Assembly: GCA_024642205.1 (NCBI GenBank)
Contig: JAHEBQ010000156.1
Location: 1-64,000 of the forward strand
Source: Planctomycetaceae bacterium
Lineage (GTDB): Bacteria > Planctomycetota > Planctomycetia > Pirellulales > Pirellulaceae
Length of the DNA stretch: 64,000 nt
Reading direction: 5' to 3'
Shown: piece by piece, positions 28,860 to 38,154 of the stretch
Numbering within the stretch: the stretch's first letter is position 1
Layout of the letters: the number at the start of each line of letters is the position of its first letter
The notes under the pieces: generated by a model
What the model saw: only the letters and a program-made list of their open reading frames with translations
Database searches by the model: none
What the model was told of the DNA's origin: nothing
Position numbers and translations under genes: made by a program

Positions 28860-29768
28860 CTATTTTTTCTTCGGTAGATTATAAAACGTCACCTGAGGCT
28901 GTGAGTTTGCGTCTTTGACGAAATAAATAGCGTGCATCAGGTTGGGTGTCCCCGTTGCACCATCCGGATTCGGCCAAGCGCGCTGGAAACTGACCTGGAA
29001 TCTTCCATTGGCACGTCGGGCGGCCAATCGCATCTCATCGAGAGTAAACGGTGCCAACCCGAGTCCGAGGTCCGCGACTTTCTCGTTCAATATTTTCAGG
29101 ACCTTGTCGCCCTCACCTCCCAGGTGGACCTGGGAGATCACAGAGTTGCAGCGATTCTCGATCGCAGACAAACGTTGGATCTCCTCGAAGTCCGGAAAAT
29201 TCTTGATGGCATTCCAGAGTGAGTAAACCGCAACTTCGTGTTTGCCCTGAAGAAGATCGATCGCGAACACCGAACTGTTCGCGTCGGCCACAGTCAAGCT
29301 TTCCTTCCCCGCCATCCGCTTCTTGATGTCCAGGGAATCAAGTTGGTAGAAACCGTTTCTGTTGACGACAAAATCCAGGAATTCCACAAGTTCCGGTTCC
29401 GTGAATTTTGCCTCAATCCTGGGAACGCCGATGCCTCCGCCCACAACCAGTTTGCCGTCGGCGAACACCTGCAATTTCGTGTTCATTTTCTGGCCTGCGA
29501 CAGGCGCTACGAGGTCACCGCCAATCGCTCCATAAACAAATATTGGACCCTTCGTGTCCATTTGAATCTGTATGGCATCTGCTTCCGCTTCTGTCAGCCT
29601 CGCGTTTGAAATGCCAGAAGCCTCCTGCGGTTTCGGGCGAGGCCCGATCCCATCCTTCTCCCCTTGGCCCAGGACCTGGGTCGGCACCAAGGCAAAAACA
29701 GCGATTAGAATCAAAGCCCAAATCGCAAAGTCATCGCCAGGAGTTTGAACACGCATGCTTGGCCTCAC
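28860..29768 (-). CDS. Hypothetical secreted protein
   Basis: 302 residues, or 298 if the second Met (MRVQTPGDD) is used. A hydrophobic segment ALILIAVFALVPTQVLG followed by QGE indicates a signal peptide cleaved near residue 34. The mature part has an LTEAEADAIQIQMDTKG stretch, a beta-rich central region with VFADGKLVVGGGIG, and the sequence EPELVEFLDFVVNRNGFYQL. It ends with a VTFYNLPKKK tail. I recognise no family. It lies in a minus-strand group with the thioredoxin-like protein upstream and the small membrane protein downstream. Confidence 0.6.
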   Translation of the reverse strand: MRPSMRVQTPGDDFAIWALILIAVFALVPTQVLGQGEKDGIGPRPKPQEASGISNARLTEAEADAIQIQMDTKGPIFVYGAIGGDLVAPVAGQKMNTKLQVFADGKLVVGGGIGVPRIEAKFTEPELVEFLDFVVNRNGFYQLDSLDIKKRMAGKESLTVADANSSVFAIDLLQGKHEVAVYSLWNAIKNFPDFEEIQRLSAIENRCNSVISQVHLGGEGDKVLKILNEKVADLGLGLAPFTLDEMRLAARRANGRFQVSFQRAWPNPDGATGTPNLMHAIYFVKDANSQPQVTFYNLPKKK

Positions 29769-30107
29769 TCGATAATCGACCTTGAACAGCCGGTTTCAAC
29801 AAAACAAAAAAACGCCGACTCCCATTATAGGTCGGATTCGGAAAAGCCGCCTATCCGGTTACCGTCGAAAGAAGGATCCATTCACAGCCTCACTGGCTGG
29901 CCATGTCCGCGATCAACCTCGAATCTGCTACATCCGCCTTATTTTACGGAGTCAGTTTTTCGAGACGGATGATGGAGACCACGCGAATCGCCGGTCAATT
30001 CCGCTCAGGGAAGGGACCATTGTCCCTGCAATCACAATTATTCTGGTGGGAAACCCGGCATGCTCAAACTTGGCCGTTTTGATGTAACCACTTATCCTGC
30101 GAGAAAA
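29769..30107. other. Intergenic stretch in the minus-strand group
   Basis: No gene is supported on either strand. It separates the thioredoxin-like gene from the hypothetical secreted protein and may hold a promoter for the latter. Confidence 0.4.
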
Positions 30108-32051
30108 CTATCGCCGGCGTTCTCTTTCGATTTCGCGTTCAAGGTTTGCCAGGCCAATATTACTTTCAACCAGTTTATTGTCTTTATCAATCAAACAGAT
30201 CATCGGTTCAGTCGCGATCCCCAATTGATGAGCCAATGGACTGTTTTCGACACTGCCGGGGGCATGGAGTTGAATCCAGGTCATCTCGGGGTGGCTCTTG
30301 ACAAAATCCTTCACACGTTCGGTCTCTTGCCCTGACTTTTCACCCGGTTGTTGGCCCTCGATATTGCAGCCCACGATTACCAATTCGTCCTTGTATTTTT
30401 CCGCGAGATTCGCAAGTTCTTTCACGTCTTCATCGTCACAACACCAGGTTTCCCAGAAAAAAAGGACGACAATCTTTCCACGCAGACTCTTGATATCAAA
30501 GTCCGATCCATCCAGCTTCTTGCCTGCGAATACGATTGTTTTGCCGAAACTACCCAGTCGAGTCACAGCACCCGCCGCTCTTCGACCAAATTTCGTATTC
30601 GGAAATCGTTTCATGCACTGGCGATACCATTCAATTGCTTTCTCCGGTTCGTCGGCGCTGTTAACTTCATCGTGGACTCCAAGCTGGATGAGGGCATCTG
30701 CCGATTTCGGACTGGATTCATACTGTTTCTGGAATTTCTCCAGTCGAGTAATCATGCGTGAGTAGGCTTCGTCTCGCTGTTTTTTGTCACCTTGGGAATT
30801 GGCCCATCCGTATTCGGCAAAGATATTGCTCCAAACGACATAGTCCATCTCTTCGGAGTCTTTCTGACCGTCGACGAATTTTTCCAGGTATTTCAGTCCG
30901 CCGTCAAAGCGACCCATTTGGAACGAATGAGCCACGGAATCGGCCAGGTTCTCCAGCCAATCCTGTTTCGTTTTAGGGTCTTCCGTGTTGAGGTAGAACT
31001 GGACAAGGATATCCGCTTTCTGTTTTTCCAGTTTCTCGACGGCTGCGCCTTTGGCGGACTTCAGTTCGTCATCGACTTTTGTCAATGCTTCATAGAGTTT
31101 CGACAGATTCGTATCGACTGAGGTAGAGGCGACCGTCGTAGCACCAAACTCCGGCAGCGGGAAAAAGGCCCCACCGCTAATCAGTGGCTTGTCCGGCTCG
31201 ACGATCTCAGGTAGATCGATCATTCGCCACACGTCGCCGACCTGGACCACTGAACCGAGGGCCAACTGATTTCCTTGGTCACCTTCGAAGAACCCGGAAG
31301 CCTGATCGTAAACGAGCAGGTCTCGCTTGTTACCGAACGTTCCAGCTGGCATCATTTGAGGTCGCCCATTTCCGGCGTCCAGGAATTTCGTGCGACTGTT
31401 GATTGCTTTCTGAGCCTTGGCCATCGCCAGGAAGCCGGAGCGAGCATTTTTTAATCGCTCGGCCACATCAAGATTGATTTCCGAACCAAGTTGAAGCGAA
31501 GCCAGTTCTTCAGCGGTCAGCAGTAGCCGGTTGAATCGTTCGGAATCACGGTTCCTGATTGACTCAAAACATTCCAGCGCGACTTCTTCGGCCGAGATAA
31601 ACTTCCAGGAATCGATCGTCCCATTCTGGTCATTATCCAATCCCCAACGTGTTCCTGCCGTCCCGACCCAGCGATATTGGTCCGTACGACCGTCGAAATT
31701 GGTATCCAGATCACGATAAACTTCCAACCCATTGTCGTAATACGACCATTGATCGAGTTTGTTGTCATTATTGGTATCCACAAATCGGCGTAAGATTCGG
31801 CCACTGGAATGGTGGACGACAAAACCGGATGGCTGCTTCGTCGTAGCTACCGTGCATTCTTTCAACACCGACGCATTGGGCTTTTCGTAACTAACATCCT
31901 GTTTCGGGGTGATGTCGATGGCCTGCTGGAGATTCGGATCCTGGGAAAACCCATTCGTGGTCACGAAAAGACAGAATCCTATTATCGTCAAAAGGACAGC
32001 TGGAGTTACGGACAAACGGCGTGTAACTTGTTGGCAGGATCCAAAAGTCAT
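30108..32051 (-). CDS. Exported thioredoxin-fold (TlpA/AhpC-like) protein with a non-canonical active site
   Basis: 647 residues. The N-terminal signal peptide (LLTIIGFCLFVTTNGFSQ) is followed by a region with EF-hand-like D-x-D-x-D repeats (FVDTNNDNKLDQWSYYDNG, DLDTNFDGRTDQYRW, DNDQNGTIDSWKF). A helical region with TPR-like character comes next. The C-terminal thioredoxin domain (about 505-645) reads LRGKIVVLFFWETWCCDDEDVKEL. The canonical WCxxC is replaced by W536-C537-C538-D539-D540, so the second redox Cys is missing. The cis-Pro motif survives as ATEPMICLID. It may act as a reductase with a different mechanism or as a non-redox binding protein. The calcium-like repeats are probably extracytoplasmic. 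Confidence 0.82.
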   Translation of the reverse strand: MTFGSCQQVTRRLSVTPAVLLTIIGFCLFVTTNGFSQDPNLQQAIDITPKQDVSYEKPNASVLKECTVATTKQPSGFVVHHSSGRILRRFVDTNNDNKLDQWSYYDNGLEVYRDLDTNFDGRTDQYRWVGTAGTRWGLDNDQNGTIDSWKFISAEEVALECFESIRNRDSERFNRLLLTAEELASLQLGSEINLDVAERLKNARSGFLAMAKAQKAINSRTKFLDAGNGRPQMMPAGTFGNKRDLLVYDQASGFFEGDQGNQLALGSVVQVGDVWRMIDLPEIVEPDKPLISGGAFFPLPEFGATTVASTSVDTNLSKLYEALTKVDDELKSAKGAAVEKLEKQKADILVQFYLNTEDPKTKQDWLENLADSVAHSFQMGRFDGGLKYLEKFVDGQKDSEEMDYVVWSNIFAEYGWANSQGDKKQRDEAYSRMITRLEKFQKQYESSPKSADALIQLGVHDEVNSADEPEKAIEWYRQCMKRFPNTKFGRRAAGAVTRLGSFGKTIVFAGKKLDGSDFDIKSLRGKIVVLFFWETWCCDDEDVKELANLAEKYKDELVIVGCNIEGQQPGEKSGQETERVKDFVKSHPEMTWIQLHAPGSVENSPLAHQLGIATEPMICLIDKDNKLVESNIGLANLEREIERERRR

Positions 32052-32756
32052 TGAGTTAACCTATGTAAAAAAACAGTTGCAATGCTGAAAAAATCCACCG
32101 CCTGACCGACGTTGGAATCCAAGGCCCCAAAAACCTCGAAATCTGGGACAACGATTCACGCAAAAGGGCGAGTGCCAACTTTTATTGACAGACGAATCCG
32201 GGTGGACGTTGTTTAGATTACCTGATTCTGTGTGTTTTTAGAAAGGCAGACTTGAGAGATTGAACGTCCGTCGGACACAACATCAACGAATTTTTTTTGT
32301 CTCGCAATGAACAAAGGAAATTGTGAACGCGGCCCGAAAGTTCCTACATATCGGCCTTCATTTCATCCCGCCGCGACCTTCGGCCGAATCGCTTGTCCAT
32401 GAGAGATCGATGGAATCCGGGTTGATTCCAGGTTGTCGCCCGGCAGAAATAGAAATCCACTGAATTCTCGATGTGTGCCGTTTGTCCCGGGTTTGGGAGA
32501 ATTTTGTCGGTTCGTTGAATTTGGGGTTGGCTCGGGCAAAAAATTTGACGATAAAACGTGGACGAAACCCCGTTTGACACGGGGGCCGGAAATCCTAGAA
32601 TACGCCCTGTAAGTTTCATTGGAGATCGGTTCCAACCGGGCTCCGCTTACACCAAAGCTAGGGTCAGTTGAGTCGAATTTGGCAAAACGGGTGTTTTGGC
32701 TGAACCGGGAGGTCTCCTTTTTGCTCCGGTAATTGGAACTTTCGGTTTGAAAATGA
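32052..32756. other. Gene-free stretch upstream of the tRNA pair
   Basis: About 700 bp with no frame I can support. It contains AT-rich stretches before the tRNA genes and should hold the divergent promoters of the thioredoxin-like gene (minus) and the tRNA pair (plus). Confidence 0.5.
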
Positions 32757-32830
32757 GGGCGTATAGCTCAGTTGGTTAGAGCGCGTCGCTGATAACGACG
32801 AGGTCCCAAGTTCGAATCTTGGTACGCCCA
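32757..32830 (+). tRNA. trnI: tRNA-Ile (anticodon GAT)
   Basis: The acceptor GGGCGTA pairs with TACGCCC, with discriminator A. The D arm is GCTC/GAGC and the anticodon loop CTGATAA gives GAT. The T arm carries TTCGAAT. CCA is not encoded. Confidence 0.96.
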
Positions 32831-32902
32831 CTTTGGGAATTCGGAGGTCGGAATTCGAAGTTGTTTGTTCGAATCACGACCTCCAAATTCAAATTTTGGT
32901 TT

Positions 32903-32975
<73 letters not shown>

Positions 32976-32984
32976 CTGCACTAA

Positions 32985-33017
32985 AAGTCCTTCCGGATTC
33001 GGAGGGGCTTTTTTTTT
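32985..33017 (+). terminator. Intrinsic terminator after the tRNA pair
   Basis: An 11-bp stem (AAGTCCTTCCG / CGGAGGGGCTT, with G-U pairs) has a 4-nt loop and is followed by nine T. It ends the tRNA transcript before the Tad cluster. Confidence 0.9.
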
Positions 33018-33217
33018 GCGCTTCGGGCGGCCTGAGACGCCAACTGGGATCGAATATTGGTGATAAGACCCAGGATCGCAATCAAAACCTGTCGAAAATT
33101 TTTGCCCCCCGCGTTTAACAGGTTACAATACTGGCGAAAGCCTCAAATCACCGACCCTTTCCCGGTAAGATCAAATTTCGAAACTGTCTTTCGAAGTGCA
33201 CGAATGATGAGGCCCGA

Positions 33218-34372
33218 ATGTCACGACAAGCTGTATTTGAAGCCAGCCTTCGATATTTTCTGACACCAATCGGCCCGTTCTTGGATGATCCCTCTGTAAC
33301 CGAAGTCATGGTCAATGGAAATGACCAGATCTTCATTGAGCGTAACGGGCAAATCGAGCCAACCGATGCGAGCTTTCTCAACGAAGATGCCCTTCGTTCG
33401 GCCGTCAATAATCTGGCTCAGTCCGTGGGTCGCGAAATCAACGAACGACGGCCGATTCTCGACGCCCGCCTACCCGATGGCTCACGTGTCCACGCGATCA
33501 TTCCACCAAGTTCCCGCGGCGGAACGTGTTTGACGATTCGAAAATTTTCGCGCATTCCACTGACGCTTGAAGACTTGATGCATTTTGGAAGTCTTACCGA
33601 TTCGGCCAGAGAATTCCTGGAAATCTGTGTCCGTCTTCGTAAGAACATTATTATTTCGGGAGGCAGTGGAACTGGCAAAACGTCGATGCTAGGTGCACTA
33701 TCCCGTGCCATTCCGGAAACCGAACGGATCATCGTGATCGAAGACACCTCGGAACTTCGATTGCATCAGGAACATTGCCTGTACCTGGAAGCCCAGCCGG
33801 CGACCAGGAAATCCCAATCCACATTGGATATTCGAGAGTTGTTTCGTTCTTCGCTCCGGATGCGACCCGACCGAATCATCGTCGGTGAAGTCCGCGGTGG
33901 AGAAGCGCTCGATTTGATTCAATCGATGATCAGCGGTCACGAGGGCAGTCTTTCAACGGTCCACGCCAGTTCCGCGATCGACGCGATGGTTCGTTTGGAA
34001 ACCCTGTCGCTGATGTCGGATGTTGAAATTCCGGTTTATGTCGCCCGCGCACAGGTCGCTTCCGCAATCGACGTGATTGTGCAGTTGACCCGGTCAAACG
34101 AAAACGGTCGTCGGCGGATCAGTTCGATTACCGAAGCCGGTCGGCTAACTCCCGATCAGCAATACCAGTTTTGTGAACTGTTTTCGCTTCGCCCGGCGAG
34201 AGCCTTGAATGGCAACAAGCGCGAACTGTTGACGAAAACGGCCGACTTCGAACTGCTTTTGACGGAAACCGGTAACACGCCGTCGTTCAGTAGCCAACCG
34301 TTTGAAAATGGAATGGAAGCCCGAATCCACGACTCCCGCAGTTTATGGACAAAGCCGACCGTGACTCAATAA
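33218..34372 (+). CDS. cpaF: CpaF/TadA-type secretion ATPase (short form)
   Basis: 384 residues. It contains the GSPE/PilT-like ATPase core of Tad pilus motors: PSVTEVMVNGNDQIFIER near the N-terminus, Walker A GGSGTGKT at 148-155, an Asp box in VIEDTSELRL, Walker B IIVGEVRGGEALDL, and the His box in GHEGSLSTVHA. It lacks the long N-terminal helical domain of typical CpaF and begins directly with the N2-type domain. It is the first gene of a plus-strand Tad cluster. A second, longer CpaF with an FHA domain is encoded at 40987, so this one may be specialised, for example for retraction or a different rotor. It is distinct in sequence from the second copy rather than a recent duplicate. Confidence 0.9.
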   Translation: MSRQAVFEASLRYFLTPIGPFLDDPSVTEVMVNGNDQIFIERNGQIEPTDASFLNEDALRSAVNNLAQSVGREINERRPILDARLPDGSRVHAIIPPSSRGGTCLTIRKFSRIPLTLEDLMHFGSLTDSAREFLEICVRLRKNIIISGGSGTGKTSMLGALSRAIPETERIIVIEDTSELRLHQEHCLYLEAQPATRKSQSTLDIRELFRSSLRMRPDRIIVGEVRGGEALDLIQSMISGHEGSLSTVHASSAIDAMVRLETLSLMSDVEIPVYVARAQVASAIDVIVQLTRSNENGRRRISSITEAGRLTPDQQYQFCELFSLRPARALNGNKRELLTKTADFELLLTETGNTPSFSSQPFENGMEARIHDSRSLWTKPTVTQ

Positions 34373-34384
34373 CGGGATGAATGC

Positions 34385-34660
34385 ATGAAACACAGAAATC
34401 AGACTCCGGATCGTACAACGTCGACCGGGACCTGCCGATTCCCGGTATCGCGCCGCCATCATCGTTCGTCGAGTCATCATCAGAAGCTGGTCAACCGCCC
34501 AGTAGGTGCAGGCTCCCGAATTGCAGCAGCGAGTGTTGATTATGTCCTCATTTTGTCCGTAATCCTCCCGCTTGCAACGTTGCTCTTTCTGGTGGTCCCG
34601 AGAATGATACGATTGGTGTACGAAATGACCATTACTTTGATCGGATCTCCACTCATGTAG
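34385..34660 (+). CDS. Small Flp pilin-like membrane protein
   Basis: 91 residues. A basic, His/Arg-rich N-terminus of about 45 residues is followed by SRIAAASVDYVLILSVILPL and a hydrophobic helix ending LVVPRMIRLVYE. The AxSVDY pattern before the helix resembles the Flp cleavage-site consensus (G/XXXXEY) with Asp in place of Glu. The long leader is unusual. It lies 12 bp after the first CpaF gene and before a second pilin-like gene. Confidence 0.65.
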   Translation: MKHRNQTPDRTTSTGTCRFPVSRRHHRSSSHHQKLVNRPVGAGSRIAAASVDYVLILSVILPLATLLFLVVPRMIRLVYEMTITLIGSPLM

Positions 34661-34933
34661 AAACGTGGTTTGTTTGGCGTATACAATTCAGTCGCCGGTC
34701 CTGAACGGATTCCCCCATCGCGACCGCGTTTTTCCAGGATACCGAGTCTCGCGAAAAACCACTTTCTATTTTTGAATCAATTATCCGTTGCAACCTCAAA
34801 CCTTCCGAAAAACCAAAGTTGTTTCTGACCAATGGCCTGGTACGACGCAAAGTCCTGTTTGCCGTCTGCCAACCATCAAAAAGACCAGGTCGGCCCGACG
34901 AACCATTCTCAAACAGAAGTAAAGGAAAAGCCA

Positions 34934-35146
34934 ATGAAGAAGTCGGTTAAATTGAAGAACCTGCTAGGGAGAGTGCATCACGACGAAAGGGGTGGTGTGA
35001 GTTTAGAAACGATTCTGATCATCGGTGCGATTGCGCTACCGATCCTGATCTTCCTGATTACCGTCGCCTGGCCCCGAGTCAAGGACTTCTTTAATCAGGG
35101 AATGTCAGATTTGGAAAACGGCGCAGCGAACGCGCAAAACCAGTAA
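34934..35146 (+). CDS. flp: Flp-type pilin candidate
   Basis: 70 residues from ATG 34934, with an AAAGGAAAAG purine stretch just upstream; the frame is open from 34832 but the shorter start gives a proper leader. A basic leader (KKSVKLKNLLGRVHHDERG) precedes GVSLETILIIGAIALPILIF, the hydrophobic N-helix of class III prepilins with Glu at +5 if cleavage falls between the two Gly. It ends in Asn/Gln-rich sequence. Its stop codon directly abuts the ATG of the prepilin peptidase gene, which supports that processing relation. Confidence 0.75.
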   Translation: MKKSVKLKNLLGRVHHDERGGVSLETILIIGAIALPILIFLITVAWPRVKDFFNQGMSDLENGAANAQNQ

Positions 35147-35701
35147 ATGATTGCGACGGCTTGCCTGCTGGTTTGTTTGGTGATTGCAACGGCCACCGAT
35201 GTGTGGCGGCAGAAGATCTATAACTGGACGACATACAGTGGGACGTTACTGGCCTTGGGGTTGGCCGGATTGGCAACGGTTCTTGATCGGAAAGAGTTTG
35301 CCGAAATTGAGATTTGGCAAAGCCTATTTGGGTTTGGAACATGCGGCGCAATCATGCTGGTCTGTTTTGTTTTGTTTCAAATCGGTGGAGGAGACGTCAA
35401 GTTACTCGCAATGATTGGAGCGTTTCTGGGACCTGAACCTGGAGTCGAATCGCTGTTATGGACGTTTGTTCTCGGAGGGGCAGCGGCAGTGGTCATTTTG
35501 ATTTGGAAGATTGGACTGATAAAGCTTGGCCGCCGAATCATGCACCAGTTGATGTGCAGACTCGGAATGGGAAATTGGGACACGTTGTCGGAGGAAGAAA
35601 AAACACAGCTGTCGTTGCCCTTGTTTCTCGCCCCGGCGGCCCTGATAGCAGTATTGATTGTGAGGTTTCAGTTGCTTGAATACCTGAACCGAAATGTTTA
35701 G
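35147..35701 (+). CDS. tadV: A24 prepilin peptidase (TadV/CpaA-like)
   Basis: 184 residues, beginning at the base after the pilin stop. Multi-helix membrane protein. The two catalytic Asp of A24 aspartic peptidases are visible: ATATDVWRQKIYNW (first Asp near residue 18) and the GGGDVKLLAM motif (second Asp near residue 84). It lacks an N-terminal methylase domain, as usual for TadV/CpaA. It should cleave the leader of the adjacent Flp pilin and of the TadE-like proteins encoded just downstream. Confidence 0.9.
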   Translation: MIATACLLVCLVIATATDVWRQKIYNWTTYSGTLLALGLAGLATVLDRKEFAEIEIWQSLFGFGTCGAIMLVCFVLFQIGGGDVKLLAMIGAFLGPEPGVESLLWTFVLGGAAAVVILIWKIGLIKLGRRIMHQLMCRLGMGNWDTLSEEEKTQLSLPLFLAPAALIAVLIVRFQLLEYLNRNV

Positions 35702-35812
35702 CTGAATGACAAGCCTTGGCAGATACGACCAGCGCCATGTGAATCGCGGCCTGTTGAAACAATTGAATGGAATCGAACCGGAAAAATTGAGCGACAGAGA
35801 CAATTTCGAATC

Positions 35813-36790
35813 GTGGAATACATTGGATCCAACTCGTTGAACCTGAGCATTTTTAACGCGTGTTTGCCTTGGGCGATCTTGCTGATCGTCGGAGTTCTCG
35901 CCGCTCGCGGTTTGGTTGCCCTGAGCGGGGCCGAATTGAGGCTGGCTCGCCTGCGTTCATTCCATCGAAGCCAGGAAGGAAGCGTTCAAAGCCTAAGTTT
36001 CGTCCTGACATTGCCATTTTTTGTCATGATTCTAATGATGATAATTCAGACCAGTCAGATCATGTTCGGCAATATCTTGGTCCATTACTCCGCGTTCGCT
36101 GCGGTGCGATCGGCAACCGTTTGGATTCCTGCGAATGTCAATGTTTATGAAACCACCAATCGCATCAGTACGATGACGTTGGTTGATTCGAACACTCAGG
36201 GACAACGTTATTTGATTGAGCCAGGCAGCCAAAAGTTTGCCAAAATCCAGCAGGCCGCGATACTGGCTTGTATGTCGCTTGGTCCTTCCCGTGATCTGGG
36301 CTACCCACTGGCTCCCGATTCTGATTCGACACACAACGCATTGGTCAAGCTGTACCAGGGCACAAACCCGAATTCCCGGTCCAATGGCCGGATTGCGACG
36401 CGACTGCGAAATAAACTGGCTTACACAATCGCCAACACTTCCGTGAGGCTCACCTTTTGGCACCGGAATCGGCTGTTTGCCGAGGTTTGGCGGGATCCAG
36501 CGCTACAAATTCGATACAATATTCCGCCCTATCAAGATGAATACTACATGAATGAAGTCGGCTGGCAGGATGAATTGACGGCACAGGTCACGTTCCAATT
36601 ACCATTACTGCCTGGGCCAATTCGATTCCTTGCACCGACGGGAATCCTCGATTCGGGCCAATCCGTCGGATCAGCTCCGCCGGTTGATGATTCCGGTGAA
36701 GCGTATATCTGGCCATTGACGGCTTCCGCGACGATGGGTGTCGAAGGCGAAAAAAACCTCATTTCCATCTGGCAGGAGGAGTATCGATGA
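35813..36790 (+). CDS. TadE-like pseudopilin
   Basis: 325 residues, GTG start. An N-terminal hydrophobic helix is followed by SQEGSVQSLSFVLTLPFFVMILMMIIQ, the TadE-type segment in which G-S-V-Q precedes the helix. After the helix come HYSAFAAVRSATVWIP and a long soluble periplasmic part. The short ATGA overlap with the next gene indicates translational coupling. TadE-like proteins are processed by the TadV peptidase and help assemble or secrete the Flp pilus. Confidence 0.75.
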   Translation: MEYIGSNSLNLSIFNACLPWAILLIVGVLAARGLVALSGAELRLARLRSFHRSQEGSVQSLSFVLTLPFFVMILMMIIQTSQIMFGNILVHYSAFAAVRSATVWIPANVNVYETTNRISTMTLVDSNTQGQRYLIEPGSQKFAKIQQAAILACMSLGPSRDLGYPLAPDSDSTHNALVKLYQGTNPNSRSNGRIATRLRNKLAYTIANTSVRLTFWHRNRLFAEVWRDPALQIRYNIPPYQDEYYMNEVGWQDELTAQVTFQLPLLPGPIRFLAPTGILDSGQSVGSAPPVDDSGEAYIWPLTASATMGVEGEKNLISIWQEEYR

Positions 36791-38154
36791 TCCGACACCC
36801 AGGTCTCGGCTCTTTGGGCCAGTCAATTCTGCGCCTCGGTATTGCTCGATTTGGCAAGCGGCTGCACCTGGATCAAAGCGGTTCCATCAGTATTGCGACG
36901 GTGTTCTCATTTATCTTGTTGACGATGGTCCTCGGGATGTTGATGAATATCGGTCGCCACACGGATCGAAAAATCAAGATACAGAACGCCGCCGACGCCG
37001 CCACTCTGTCCGGCAGTACGTTCATTGCCCGCAGCATGAATACGCTGGCCTTTACCAACCATTTGCTGTGCGATGTATTTGCTTTGACAGCGTACTTGCG
37101 GGAAGCCCGGGACAGAAATTCGGAAGCGATGACGCCGGAGATTCTGGATCATTGGAACCGGATGTCGGGTGAGTTCACGGACGCACCCCACAGGAAGTTT
37201 TCGGATCTGGCACAGGGTATTCCGAGGAAGACCCCGTTGGAAGCAGATTTGATAGAGGCCTTTTCGGACCAAAACGCTGCCGTTTCGGAAAACCTGCTGC
37301 CGGTGATGGAACAGATACTTGAATACGAAATGATCCCCGAATTCCAACGCGCGCTGGTATTGGCGACTCCCAGTCTCGCGACGCAGGCGGCCAATGAGAT
37401 AGCCGCACGACACGGTCCAGTTGGGCGAGGTTTGTATGCCGAAGAAGCAATGTCCGCCCGAATGTGGCAAACCAGTGGATCGGCGTTTGAGCCAATCCGT
37501 CCGTCGGGCTTGAGCCAGATGCCGGTGGCCGATCCGATTCACGATTTCACAAATTATCAACCGAACTATTTCAGAACGGGTGTCCGAGAACGGCAGGAGA
37601 TGGCGAATTGGTACTTGAGGATCCTCAATAACAAGATGCTGAAGGATTTCGATCAACTTGCGAAAATGTCACAGTTTTCCAACCTGTGGAGAGGATTTAC
37701 CCGAGCCCAGCTAAAACATCTTCTCGAAGTCGAGTATCCCGATCGAAACATCCCTTATCAAATTCGTCAATTCGATTGGTCAGACCAGCGCGTTATCGAG
37801 GCGGACTATATGTTCGTTGGTGTTGCCTATTGGAAACCGATGCAGGAGCGGATGCCCGGCCTGTTTAACAACCCGATGCAGGGAGATCAACTCGCGTTTG
37901 CCCAGGCCCAGCTGTATATTCCCCGCGCGAGATTGGTTCAGGACATTCGGCTTCCACCGGAAGAACAAATTTTCCGCTTCCCGGTGCCTCAACATCGAGA
38001 CTTGATGAATCAAAACTGGACAACGCAATTGGTCCCCGCGACGGCGGCAGCGATTCCAACGATTCTCCAGACAGCACCCGGGAATACTTCAATTACACCA
38101 CCGAACCTGGGAGGACTCAGCGTTGAAGAATTTCGACGACTCAACACTCACTGA
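36787..38154 (+). CDS. TadG-like pilus assembly protein
   Basis: 455 residues. N-terminal segment GSISIATVFSFILLTMVLGMLMNIGRHTD, then KIQNAADAATLSGSTFIARSMNTLAF. This is the TadE/G-like pattern (a helix followed by QNAADAAALAG-type sequence) of proteins annotated Flp pilus-assembly TadG-like. The remainder is a large soluble domain with no recognised family. It overlaps the TadE-like gene upstream by 4 bp and the next gene by 32 bp. Confidence 0.75.
   Translation: MIRHPGLGSLGQSILRLGIARFGKRLHLDQSGSISIATVFSFILLTMVLGMLMNIGRHTDRKIKIQNAADAATLSGSTFIARSMNTLAFTNHLLCDVFALTAYLREARDRNSEAMTPEILDHWNRMSGEFTDAPHRKFSDLAQGIPRKTPLEADLIEAFSDQNAAVSENLLPVMEQILEYEMIPEFQRALVLATPSLATQAANEIAARHGPVGRGLYAEEAMSARMWQTSGSAFEPIRPSGLSQMPVADPIHDFTNYQPNYFRTGVRERQEMANWYLRILNNKMLKDFDQLAKMSQFSNLWRGFTRAQLKHLLEVEYPDRNIPYQIRQFDWSDQRVIEADYMFVGVAYWKPMQERMPGLFNNPMQGDQLAFAQAQLYIPRARLVQDIRLPPEEQIFRFPVPQHRDLMNQNWTTQLVPATAAAIPTILQTAPGNTSITPPNLGGLSVEEFRRLNTH

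Noticed and set aside
32344-32635. Minus-strand frames of about 90 residues before the tRNA pair
   Set aside because: No motif, no ribosome-binding site, and compositional features of non-coding shadow frames.
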